Positions 19,612 to 27,160 of a stretch of DNA of 64,000 nt are shown piece by piece (position 1 is the first letter of the stretch; each line of letters begins with the position of its first letter). The position numbers and the translations under genes are program-made. The stretch is taken from the NCBI RefSeq assembly GCF_947488945.1, contig NZ_CANLBS010000005.1, forward strand, positions 1 to 64,000, written 5' to 3'. The DNA comes from an uncultured Streptomyces sp. Lineage in GTDB: Bacteria; Actinomycetota; Actinomycetes; Streptomycetales; Streptomycetaceae. The notes beneath the pieces are model-generated. The model searched no databases. It saw only the letters and a list, made by a program, of their open reading frames with translations, and was not told where the DNA came from.

Positions 19612-20169
19612 GTGCCCCGTCTTGCGCTGTACACCTTCGGAGTCCTGAAGTCGCCGCTGGCCGATCCCGCGCCGCTCACGCGCGAGTTCCACGACCGCGG
19701 CGAGGCCGTCTACCGGAAGATGCACCGGGCCCCCGGCCATCTCGCCCGCGCCGAACCGGCGGAAGGCTCCCGGGGAACGGTCTTCGACCTCGACTGGGGC
19801 GCCTGGGGCGCGTTCACCGTACCGGCCTGGTACGACAAAGGCCGTACGGCCGAGACCACCGCGCTCGCCGCGACCCTCTCGCTCTGGACCGGTCTGCGTC
19901 CCGCCTTCGACGCCGTCTACACCGGCCTGCACCGGGAGGCGCTGAACAGGCGTGCCGACTGGTTCGAGAGGGGAGGACACCCGAGTCATGCGTTCTGGTG
20001 GGTCCCCGACGGCGTGACGCCCACCTGGCAGGACGGGGTCTCCCGGCTGGAGGACCTCCACGACGGCGGTCCCACGCCCCGCGCCTTCCCGTTCCACCGC
20101 CCGTTCACCCCGGAGGGGGTGCCGACCGGGCTGCGCGGGACCGGGCCGGAGACCGAAGCGGCGCGCTGA
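19612..20169 (+). CDS. DUF3291-like protein (185 aa)
   Basis: Predicted soluble ferredoxin-like alpha/beta-barrel protein of the DUF3291 group, related to the dimeric-barrel monooxygenase superfamily; no activity is known. 'LALYTFGVLKSPLADP' at the N-terminus, 'GAFTVPAWYDKG', 'LSLWTGLRPAFDAVYTGLH' and 'GHPSHAFWWVPDG' (residues 123-135) are the family hallmarks. GTG 19612 is chosen because AAGGAG lies 7-8 nt upstream. The C-terminal 20 residues are low-complexity. It is convergent with the SRPBCC gene. Confidence 0.8.
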   Translation: MPRLALYTFGVLKSPLADPAPLTREFHDRGEAVYRKMHRAPGHLARAEPAEGSRGTVFDLDWGAWGAFTVPAWYDKGRTAETTALAATLSLWTGLRPAFDAVYTGLHREALNRRADWFERGGHPSHAFWWVPDGVTPTWQDGVSRLEDLHDGGPTPRAFPFHRPFTPEGVPTGLRGTGPETEAAR

Positions 20170-20214
20170 GCACGCGGGAGCCGTCGCCGGCCGGACCACG
20201 ACCGCGGGCACGCC

Positions 20215-20598
20215 TCACGGACGCACCAGCCGCCGCAGGGCGAGGCGGGCCAACGGGGTGTAGGCCAGGACGACCGGGGCGGAGCCGTCGATGACCAGTT
20301 CGGTCGTCGCACCCGACGGTGTACGGGGTCGTACGGCGTGCCACAGGGACATCCGGACGGGTCCCACACGGACCCGCCAGCGCCAGGTGAGCGCCTCCGG
20401 GTCGACGGCGTCCACGACGAAGTCGACGCGCGGCCCAAGCACCGGCACCACCTGGCCGCGCATGCCCGCCCGCAGCTCGTCCTCCGCCTCCACCGCCCTG
20501 ATCTGCGGGGACCAGGAGGGCCAGGCCGCCGTCCGGACGTACCGCTGCCAGACCGTCCCCGCGTCCGCCGCGCCCGCGGCGCGCACCGTCACTCTCAT
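20215..20598 (-). CDS. SRPBCC (polyketide cyclase/START-like) protein (127 aa)
   Basis: Small lipid/ligand-binding fold. 'AGTVWQRYVRTAAWPSWSPQ' is the standard first helix-loop of the SRPBCC superfamily, followed by 'GPRVDFVVDAVDPEALTWRW' and a C-terminal amphipathic helix 'YTPLARLALRRLV'. It is somewhat short for the superfamily (usually 140-160). The start is uncertain: ATG 20598 has GGGGGG directly upstream and no better start is seen. The ligand is unknown. Confidence 0.7.
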   Translation of the reverse strand: MRVTVRAAGAADAGTVWQRYVRTAAWPSWSPQIRAVEAEDELRAGMRGQVVPVLGPRVDFVVDAVDPEALTWRWRVRVGPVRMSLWHAVRPRTPSGATTELVIDGSAPVVLAYTPLARLALRRLVRP

Positions 20599-20714
20599 CC
20601 CCCCAGCATGCTCACGGCGGGGCGCCAACCGCTCGTCGTGGAGGCGGTGCGGGGGCGTCGGAGCCGGGCACGCCGGCCCGCGGCCCGGCAGCGCTCTCCG
20701 CCCCGGCGGCACGG

Positions 20715-21437
20715 TCAGCCGCGTACCCGGAGGCGGAGCCCTGCCAGCATCAGGTCCAGCGCGGCGAGGAACTGCTCCTTGTCGTCGTGCCCCTCGAACT
20801 CGTCGGCGATGCTGCGCATGAACGGATACTCCTCGGCGTCGAGGGCCCGCCACCGCTCGGCGTAACGGCCGAGGAACTCGTCACGGCCGACCAGGCCGTC
20901 GAGCACCTCCTGGGGCGGCTCCTGCCCCATGTCGGCGGCGTTGCCGATCACCACGCTGAAGATCGCCGTGACGGCGTGGAACCGCTGCCGCGGTGTGAGG
21001 TCGAGCCGCAGCGTCTGGCGCCCCAGCTTCTCGTAGAGGCGCAGGGAGTTGCCCTGGATGTCGGAGTTCTGCATGAAGTGCCCGCCCAGCCAGGGCCGGT
21101 CCACGATCGCGTCGAACAGCTTGACCGCGATCATGCGCAGGTCGTCGATCGGGTCCTCGCCGTCGGCCTGCCGTTCCACGTCGGCCAGCACGCCACCGAG
21201 CACATGGTCGATGGCGCGTTCGAGCAGTTCGTCCTTGCCCGAGACGTACCAGTAGACGCTGCCGACGCCCGTCCCGAGGCGGGCCGCGAGGGCACGGAGG
21301 GTCAGGGCCGGCTCGCCCGCCTCGTCGAGCAGGGCCACGGCAGCGGAGAGGACGGCCTCGATGGAGTGCGAGGCGCGCCGGCGCCCCCCGGAGGGGCGGT
21401 CGGCGGGTCGGGTGCGCGGGCCTGTCATGCCACCCAT
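20715..21437 (-). CDS. TetR/AcrR family regulator with TetR-C-like ligand domain (240 aa)
   Basis: Predicted repressor of the divergent exporter at 21544. HTH: 'VLSAAVALLDEAGEPALTLR' followed by 'ALAARLGTGVGSVYWYVSGK'. The C-terminal region ('PWLGGHFMQNSDIQGNSLRL', 'RFHAVTAIFSVVIGNAADMG') fits the TetR_C class that senses antibiotics or drugs. ATG 21437 and ATG 21428 are both possible; no Shine-Dalgarno is seen before either, and the operator cluster ends 25 bp upstream, so leaderless translation is plausible. Three evenly spaced palindromes fill the divergent promoter region, implying tight autoregulation plus control of the transporter. Confidence 0.9.
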   Translation of the reverse strand: MGGMTGPRTRPADRPSGGRRRASHSIEAVLSAAVALLDEAGEPALTLRALAARLGTGVGSVYWYVSGKDELLERAIDHVLGGVLADVERQADGEDPIDDLRMIAVKLFDAIVDRPWLGGHFMQNSDIQGNSLRLYEKLGRQTLRLDLTPRQRFHAVTAIFSVVIGNAADMGQEPPQEVLDGLVGRDEFLGRYAERWRALDAEEYPFMRSIADEFEGHDDKEQFLAALDLMLAGLRLRVRG

Positions 21438-21461
21438 CCAACCACAGCTTGCGCAAGTATC

Positions 21462-21508
21462 GAACCTGGTTCTATTGTCGAACATCGTTCCATAGTCGAA
21501 CGTCGTTC
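21462..21508. promoter_or_regulatory. Three GAAC-N3-GTTC operators at exact 18-bp spacing
   Basis: Copies at 21462-21472 (spacer CTG), 21480-21490 (ATC) and 21498-21508 (GTC), each flanked by T/A-rich bases. They lie between the TetR start (21437) and the exporter start (21544), overlapping where both promoters must be. This is the presumed binding array of the adjacent TetR protein. Confidence 0.8.
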
Positions 21509-21543
21509 TATACGGGGCGGCGTTCCGAGAAAGGAGGCTCGCC

Positions 21544-23007
21544 ATGACCACGACCGCCACCGCGCCCGCCCCATCGCGTACCTATCCGTCCCTGCGAGCG
21601 GCATGGATTCCCCTGGCCGCACTCTGTCTGGCCTTCTTCGTCGAGATGGTGGACAACACCCTTCTCTCGATCGCGCTGCCCACCATCGGCCGCGACCTCG
21701 GCAGCGGCAGCGGCACCACCGCGCTGCAGTGGGTCACCGGCGCCTACTCCCTCACCTTCGGTGGCCTGCTCCTGACCGCCGGATCGATGGCCGACCGGCT
21801 GGGACGCCGACGCGTGCTGCTGGTCGGGCTCGCCGTGTTCGGCGTGCTGAGCCTGGGCGTCGCCGCCGTCAGCACCGCGTGGCAGCTGATAGCGCTGCGC
21901 GCCGGGCTCGGCATCGCCGCGGCGGCCATGGCGCCCATCACCAACGCCCTGGTCTTCCGGCTGTTCGACGACAAGGCGCTGCGGATGCGCGCGATGACGC
22001 TGATGATCGTCGTCGGCATGTCCGGCTTCGTCCTCGGCCCGCTGCTCGGCGGCACCGCCCTGGCCCACGTGCGCTGGCAGTGGCTGCTGCTCGTCAACGC
22101 CCCGATCGCCCTGATCGCCGCCATCGGCGTCCGCCTCGGTGTCCCGGCCGACCGCCCGCAGGACCTGACCCGCGACAGGCTCGACCTGCCCGGAGCCGTG
22201 CTGAGCGTCTCCGCCATCGGCCTCGCCTGCTACGCGCTGACCAGCGGTGTCGAGCACGGCTGGCTCTCCGTGGCCACGCTGGCCTCGGTCCTCGGCGCCG
22301 TCGCCGCGGGCCTCGCCTTCGTCCGGCACGAGCGCCGCAGCGCCGCGCCCATGCTGGACCTGCGCCTGTTCTCCCACGGCACCGTCCGCGGCGCGGCCAT
22401 CGCCCAGATCGGCACCGCCATCGCCATGTCCGCCGTGATGTTCGGGCTGATCCTGCACTTCCAGTACGCCTACGGGTGGAGCCCCGTGCGGGCCGGCCTG
22501 GCGAATCTGCCGCTCATCGTCACCATGATCGCCGCGACCCCGCTGTCCGAGTGGCTCGCGGCCAGGTTCGGCCACCGCGTCGCCTGCCTGGTCGGCGCGG
22601 TCTGCATGGCCGGCTCGCTGGCCGGTCTGGCGTGGGGCGTGGACCACGGGTACGCCGCGATCGCGGTCTGCATGGTCGTGATGACCATCGGTCTGCGCAC
22701 CGTCATGACCATCTGCGCCATCGCCCTCGTGGAGGCCATGCCGGCCAACCGCACGTCCATCGGCACCGCCCTCAACGACACCGCCCAGGAGGTCGGAAGC
22801 AGCGTCGGCACCGCCGTGGTCGGCACCCTGATCGCCGCCCTCGTCACCACCCGACTCCCCGCGGGCACCTGGAGCGACTCGCTGGTCGCCTCGTTCTTCC
22901 ACGGCGAGCGCGTCACCTACGCCGTGCTGGCGGTGGTCGTCGGCCTGATCGCGGCGGGCGGCGCGCTCAGCCTCACCGACTCCCGCTCCACGGAGGAGCA
23001 TGCCTGA
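21544..23007 (+). CDS. MFS transporter, DHA2 (14-TM) drug exporter family (487 aa)
   Basis: Proton-driven efflux pump of the inner membrane. 14 hydrophobic segments are evident, the first being 'WIPLAALCLAFFVEMVDNTLLSIALP', with the DHA2 motif D-x-T-L/I-x-x-x-A-L-P. 'ADRLGRRRVLLVG' is MFS motif A in loop 2-3 and 'GFVLGPLLGGT' is motif C, the antiporter signature of exporters. AAAGGAGG lies 7-8 nt before ATG 21544. It is controlled by the divergent TetR gene through the operator triplet. The substrate is unknown; secondary-metabolite or drug self-protection is an inference. Confidence 0.93.
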   Translation: MTTTATAPAPSRTYPSLRAAWIPLAALCLAFFVEMVDNTLLSIALPTIGRDLGSGSGTTALQWVTGAYSLTFGGLLLTAGSMADRLGRRRVLLVGLAVFGVLSLGVAAVSTAWQLIALRAGLGIAAAAMAPITNALVFRLFDDKALRMRAMTLMIVVGMSGFVLGPLLGGTALAHVRWQWLLLVNAPIALIAAIGVRLGVPADRPQDLTRDRLDLPGAVLSVSAIGLACYALTSGVEHGWLSVATLASVLGAVAAGLAFVRHERRSAAPMLDLRLFSHGTVRGAAIAQIGTAIAMSAVMFGLILHFQYAYGWSPVRAGLANLPLIVTMIAATPLSEWLAARFGHRVACLVGAVCMAGSLAGLAWGVDHGYAAIAVCMVVMTIGLRTVMTICAIALVEAMPANRTSIGTALNDTAQEVGSSVGTAVVGTLIAALVTTRLPAGTWSDSLVASFFHGERVTYAVLAVVVGLIAAGGALSLTDSRSTEEHA

Positions 23008-23175
23008 TCCTCCGGATCCGGCGGCCGACAGGGCTTGCCGTACGGCCGGGGTGCCGGCCCCGGACAGGGAGGCGTACCCGCGTGATCGACGGGCACAAGC
23101 GGGTGGCCGAGGCTGATCGCCAAAGGCCCCCCCGACGCCCGGCGGACGAACGACGCCACAGGTCGGGGCAGTGAG

Positions 23176-23202
23176 TTGCATGGCTTGCATGGCTTGCATG
23201 GC
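23176..23202. repeat. Three perfect copies of 9-bp TTGCATGGC
   Basis: Units at 23176, 23185 and 23194, with a decayed fourth (TTGCCGGC) at 23203. They lie 49 bp before the methyltransferase ATG, inside its probable leader. The repeat keeps the reading frame of the downstream gene open but no Shine-Dalgarno supports initiation within it. Confidence 0.9.
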
Positions 23203-23250
23203 TTGCCGGCCGCGCCGGGACGCGCGGCCGGCCGAGGGAGAGGACGTCGT

Positions 23251-23946
23251 ATGAGCAGCGTCACGGTGGGCCGCGGCGAGGCGCCGCTGCGGCCCGGAAG
23301 AATCGTCCGGCTTCCAGGGGTGTACGCCCCGCAGGCCGACAGCTACTTCCTGGCCGGCGCCCTGCGCCGCGAGGGCATCGGACCCGGCATGGACGTCCTC
23401 GATCTGTGCACCGGGACCGGCGCCCTCGCCCTGCGGGCAGCCCGGCTCGGTGCGCGGGTGACGGCGGTCGACATCAGCCGGCGGGCGGTGGCCACGGCAC
23501 GGCTGAACGCCTCGCTCGCCGGGCTGCGGGTCTCGGTGCACCGGGGCGACCTGCTCGCCGCGCTGCCCGGCCGCCGTTTCGACGCGGTGATCAGCAATCC
23601 GCCCTACGTCCCGGTGCCGCGCGCCGCGCTCCCCCGGCACGGCGCGGAGCGGGCCTGGGACGCGGGGCGGGACGGCAGGGCGCTGCTCGACCGCATCTGC
23701 GACACGGCGCCCGACGCGCTGCGGTCCGGCGGACTGCTGCTGATGGTGCACTCCGCGCTCAGCCGCCCCGAGGAGACCGTGCGCCGCCTGGAGCGCGCCG
23801 GTCTGAGCGCGTCGGTCGGCGAGCGGATCTCCATCCCGTTCGGGCCGGTGCTGCGGGGACGACTGGACTGGCTCCACGACCGCGGGCTGCTGCCCGCGGG
23901 CGCGAACACCGAGGAACTGGTGATCATCCGTGCGCGAAAGGGCTGA
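23251..23946 (+). CDS. HemK/MTQ2-like class I methyltransferase (231 aa)
   Basis: SAM-dependent methyltransferase of the N5-glutamine (HemK/PrmC, eukaryotic N6AMT1) type. SAM motif I 'DLCTGTGALALRAARLGARV' (51-70), acidic loop 'VTAVDISRRAV', and the substrate-amide motif NPPY at 116-119 are intact. It is shorter than housekeeping PrmC (about 280) and lacks its N-terminal helical domain, so it is probably not the release-factor enzyme; the target protein is unknown. GGGAGAGGA precedes ATG 23251. It overlaps the CDGSH gene by 17 bases and so belongs to the three-gene operon. Confidence 0.88.
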   Translation: MSSVTVGRGEAPLRPGRIVRLPGVYAPQADSYFLAGALRREGIGPGMDVLDLCTGTGALALRAARLGARVTAVDISRRAVATARLNASLAGLRVSVHRGDLLAALPGRRFDAVISNPPYVPVPRAALPRHGAERAWDAGRDGRALLDRICDTAPDALRSGGLLLMVHSALSRPEETVRRLERAGLSASVGERISIPFGPVLRGRLDWLHDRGLLPAGANTEELVIIRARKG

Positions 23947-24250
23947 AGGGACCGGGGAAGCGGCGGCGCCGGGGGCGGGCGGCACCGGGGCGGGGGGCAG
24001 CGAAAGCCGCGCCCGTCTGGTCACCGTGGACCCCGAGGGTCCGGTGCTGGTCGAGGGCCCCGTGACGATGCGGACGCCCGACGGGCGGACGGTCACGTCC
24101 GACCGGTTCACCGTGGCGGTCTGCACCTGCCGCCGCAGCCGCACCTACCCGTGGTGCGACACCAGCCACCGCCGGCGCACACGGGCGTCCGCGCCCGCCG
24201 GGCGCCGGCCCGACGTGAGCGCCGCCGACGAGGAGGATTCCGCACCGTGA
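23930..24250 (+). CDS. CDGSH iron-sulfur domain protein (106 aa)
   Basis: Predicted [2Fe-2S] protein with a 3Cys-1His cluster. The motif C65-T-C67-(R R S R T Y P W)-C76-D-T-S-H80 fits C-X-C-X2-S-X3-P-X-C-D-X-S-H exactly, with Thr replacing the usual Gly after Asp (DTSH). Such clusters transfer electrons or Fe-S units and are pH- and redox-sensitive. The first 25 residues and the C-terminal 20 are low-complexity. GTG 23930 lies inside the end of the methyltransferase gene, and TGA overlaps the next GTG (GTGA), so all three genes are translationally coupled. A role as redox partner of the diiron enzyme is inferred. Confidence 0.9.
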   Translation: MRERAEGTGEAAAPGAGGTGAGGSESRARLVTVDPEGPVLVEGPVTMRTPDGRTVTSDRFTVAVCTCRRSRTYPWCDTSHRRRTRASAPAGRRPDVSAADEEDSAP

Positions 24251-25350
24251 AACAGACCACGTCCCCCACCGCGAGGCAGGCCCCCGGCCCGGAGCGTCCG
24301 GACCCCGCGGGCGGGGCCGGCGACGGCCCCCGACTGCCCCGTGCGCGCGGCGGCCTCTCCGCCGGCGTGCTCGCGTACCTCACCGGCGAGCGCACCCGCC
24401 TCCCGTCGGACGAGGAGGTGCGCCGGGCGGACCCGTTCGGCGACGACCTGCACCTGCTGCTGTACGTCCTCTACGAACTGCACTACCGGGGGTTCGCCCC
24501 GGTGGACGAGGAACGGGAGTGGGACCCGGCGCTGCTGGGCGTGCGCGCCGCCGCGGAAGGGCGCTTCCTCGCCGCCGTACGGGCCGGGACCTCCGGTGGT
24601 GCGGACGTGGCGAAGGCCGTGGAGCCGCTGCTGGTGGAGCCGGTGGGCGACGACGGCACCGGGGTCAGCCACCATCTGATGCGCGAGGCGGATCTTCGGC
24701 AGCTCCGGGAGTACGCCGCCCTGCGCTCGCTCTACCACCTCAAGGAGGCCGATCCGCACCTGTGGGTGGTGCCGAGGCTCCGGGGGCGGGCGAAGGCGGC
24801 CATGGTCGCCATCGAGTACGACGAGTTCGGTGCGGGCCGGGCCGAGAACGTCCACGCCCGGCTGTTCGCCGACCTCATGGCCGACCTGGGTCTGGACACT
24901 TCGTACGGGGCGTACCTGGACGCGGCTCCGGCCGAAGCGCTGGCGACCGTCAACCTGATGTCGTTGTTCGGTCTGCACCGGTCCCTGCGGGGCGCGCTCG
25001 TCGGGCACTTCGCCTCGGTGGAGATCACCTCGTCGCCCGGCTCGCGCCGGCTCGCCGAGGCGCTGCGGCGGGCGGGCGCGGGCCCCGCCGCCCAGCGCTT
25101 CTACGACGAGCACGTGGAGGCCGACGCGGTGCACGAGCAGATCGTGCGGCGCGAGGTGATCGACGGGCTGCTGGAGGACGAGCCGTGGCTGGCCGCCGAC
25201 ATCGTCCTCGGCATCGAGGCCACGGACCTGCTGGAGAACCGGCTCGCGGCCCGCCTCCTGACCGCCTGGCGCGCGGGCCGCACGGCACTGCGCGAGCCCC
25301 TGCCCGAACCTCTGGACCAGCAGGTGGACGCGGCGGCCTCCGCGGGGTGA
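24247..25350 (+). CDS. Heme-oxygenase-like diiron oxidase/oxygenase (HDO) family protein (367 aa)
   Basis: 'Iron-containing redox enzyme' family, an all-helical heme-oxygenase fold that binds two irons instead of heme. Ligand-bearing helices are complete: 'LYHLKEADPHLW' (E167), 'AIEYDEFGAGRAENVHARLF' (E193, H203) and 'FYDEHVEADAVHEQIV' with H289-x3-D293-x2-H296. 'SLFGLHRSLRGALVGHFASV' is also typical of this actinobacterial subgroup. Characterised HDO enzymes cleave C-C bonds, form N-oxides or desaturate fatty acids; the substrate here is unknown. Residues 1-35 are disordered. GTG 24247 overlaps the CDGSH stop. It is the last gene of the operon. Confidence 0.85.
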   Translation: MKQTTSPTARQAPGPERPDPAGGAGDGPRLPRARGGLSAGVLAYLTGERTRLPSDEEVRRADPFGDDLHLLLYVLYELHYRGFAPVDEEREWDPALLGVRAAAEGRFLAAVRAGTSGGADVAKAVEPLLVEPVGDDGTGVSHHLMREADLRQLREYAALRSLYHLKEADPHLWVVPRLRGRAKAAMVAIEYDEFGAGRAENVHARLFADLMADLGLDTSYGAYLDAAPAEALATVNLMSLFGLHRSLRGALVGHFASVEITSSPGSRRLAEALRRAGAGPAAQRFYDEHVEADAVHEQIVRREVIDGLLEDEPWLAADIVLGIEATDLLENRLAARLLTAWRAGRTALREPLPEPLDQQVDAAASAG

Positions 25351-25427
25351 CGGTGGCGGGGGCGGCCCCGGCGTGCTTCCCGACGGCCGGGGCGGCCCGC
25401 TCGGCTCTGCGGGACGCTCCAGCCGTC

Positions 25428-25610
25428 TCAGTCCGTGCGTTCGCCCTCCGCCTGGGAGGGCTGGTCCCTGGGCACCATCCGGTGCGCCGCCTCGTCCGGG
25501 CGGGTCCGCTCCCCGGCCGGGTCGCGTTCGCCCTCCGCCTGCGACGGCGTGCCCGCGTAGAGGCCGTGCCCCGCGTACGCCTCGTCCGTTCCCTTGTCCG
25601 CCCTGCCCAT
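25428..25610 (-). CDS. Small hydrophilic protein with repeated PSQAEGER (60 aa)
   Basis: No family is recognised. ATG 25610 has a near-consensus GAGGAGGT 7 nt upstream, which strongly supports translation. The product is highly charged and probably disordered, with no hydrophobic segment. The octapeptide PSQAEGER occurs twice, near residues 20-27 and at the C-terminal 50-57. Single-gene unit, divergent from the zinc dehydrogenase at 25759. Similar small Gly/Glu/Arg proteins in Streptomyces are often stress-induced, but that is only an analogy. Confidence 0.65.
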   Translation of the reverse strand: MGRADKGTDEAYAGHGLYAGTPSQAEGERDPAGERTRPDEAAHRMVPRDQPSQAEGERTD

Positions 25611-25758
25611 GTCCTGACCTCCTCGATCGGTTCCTCCCCATCGTCCTCCCGCACCCGGTCCCCCGCACGACGGACACCTTCGTGGTTTTGGTCCGGTCGG
25701 CCGGGGCACCCGGAGCACGGAAAGCGACAGGGACAAACCAGACCGAAAGGGGTTCGCC

Positions 25759-26943
25759 GTGCGCGCACTCACCTATCAGGGGAAGCGGGACGTCCGGGTC
25801 GAGACCGTGCCCGATCCGCGGATCGAGAAGCCCGACGACGTGATCGTGCGGGTCACCTCGACCGGGATCTGCGGCTCCGACCTGCACCTCTACGAGGTGC
25901 TCGGTCCCTACCTGGACCCCGGTGACATCCTCGGCCACGAGCCGATGGGCGTGGTGGAGGAGGTCGGGCCGGAGGTGACCTCGCTGTCTCCCGGCGACCG
26001 CGTGGTGATCCCGTTCAACGTCTCGTGCGGCCACTGCTTCATGTGCGAGCGGGGGCTGCACTCCCAGTGCGAGACCACCCAGGTGCACGAGCGCGGGACC
26101 GGGGCCTCGCTCTTCGGATACACCAAGCTGTACGGTCAGGTCCCCGGCGGGCAGGCGGAGTTGCTGCGCGTCCCGTTCGGCGACAGCCTGCCGATCAGGG
26201 TGCCCCAGGGGCCGCCGGACGACCGGTTCGTCTACCTGTCCGACGTACTGCCCACCGCCTGGCAGGCCGTGGAGTACGCGGCGATCCCGCCCGGCGGCAC
26301 GGTCACCGTCCTCGGCCTCGGCCCGATCGGGGCGATGGCCGCCCGGATCGCCCAGCACCGCGGCGCGGGTCTGGTCATCGGCGTGGACCTGGTGCCCGAC
26401 CGGCTGGAGCGGGCGAGCGCGTACGGCGCGAAGTGCCTGGACGTGCGCCGCTACGGCAAGGACCTCGGCGACGCGATCCGCGACCTCACCGACGGGCGCG
26501 GCACGGACGCCGTCATCGACGCCGTGGGGATGGAGGCGCACGGGGCTCCGGTCGCCAAGGCCGCGCACTGGGCGGTCGGGCTGATGCCGGACGCGGTCGG
26601 CGAGCGCCTGATGGACAAGGCGGGCATCGACCGGCTGTCGGCGCTGTACGCCGCGATCGACGCGGTGCGCCGCGGCGGCACCGTCTCGCTGTCCGGCGTC
26701 TACGGGGGCTCCGCCGACCCGATGCCGCTGATGACGATGTTCGACAAGCAGATCCAGCTCCGCATGGGGCAGGCGAACGTGTGGCGCTGGGTCGACGACA
26801 TCCTGCCGCTGCTCACCGACGAGGACCCGCTGGGCGTCGACGCCTTCGCCACCCATCATCTGCCGCTGGAGCAGGGGCCCGAGGCGTACCGGACGTTCCA
26901 GGAGAAGGGGGACGGCATGATCAAGACGCTGCTGCGCCCCTGA
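25759..26943 (+). CDS. Zinc-dependent alcohol/formaldehyde dehydrogenase, MDR family (394 aa)
   Basis: Medium-chain dehydrogenase, NAD(P)-linked, cytoplasmic. Catalytic zinc ligands: Cys in 'TGICGSDLHLYE' (near residue 37) and His-Glu in 'LGHEPMGVVEEVG'. The structural zinc site is 'CGHCFMCERGLHSQC' (four Cys, near 95-110). The nucleotide site is 'VLGLGPIGAMAARIA' (near 180), and 'VDLVPDRLERA' follows as the specificity loop. The length and the insertion 'ALYAAIDAVRRGG' resemble the glutathione-independent formaldehyde dehydrogenase-like group. GTG 25759 has AAAGGGG upstream. Monocistronic. Zinc-dependent alcohol dehydrogenase is the safe label. Confidence 0.9.
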   Translation: MRALTYQGKRDVRVETVPDPRIEKPDDVIVRVTSTGICGSDLHLYEVLGPYLDPGDILGHEPMGVVEEVGPEVTSLSPGDRVVIPFNVSCGHCFMCERGLHSQCETTQVHERGTGASLFGYTKLYGQVPGGQAELLRVPFGDSLPIRVPQGPPDDRFVYLSDVLPTAWQAVEYAAIPPGGTVTVLGLGPIGAMAARIAQHRGAGLVIGVDLVPDRLERASAYGAKCLDVRRYGKDLGDAIRDLTDGRGTDAVIDAVGMEAHGAPVAKAAHWAVGLMPDAVGERLMDKAGIDRLSALYAAIDAVRRGGTVSLSGVYGGSADPMPLMTMFDKQIQLRMGQANVWRWVDDILPLLTDEDPLGVDAFATHHLPLEQGPEAYRTFQEKGDGMIKTLLRP

Positions 26944-27160
26944 GCGTCACCGGTGGGGGCGCGTGCGGCTCGCGCGGCCGGGTTGGTGCGCCGAACGGGC
27001 CCGCACCGCTGGCGGTGCGGCGGGGCACCGGCTTGGCTGGAGCGGTCGAAGCCGGTGCCGCGCGCCCCCGACGGCGCCGCCCCTCACCGTCCTGGAGTCT
27101 CATGTCCCGCCGCACCGCCCCGCCCCGGACGCGCCGCCGGTTCCCGCCGGGGGCCGGTTC

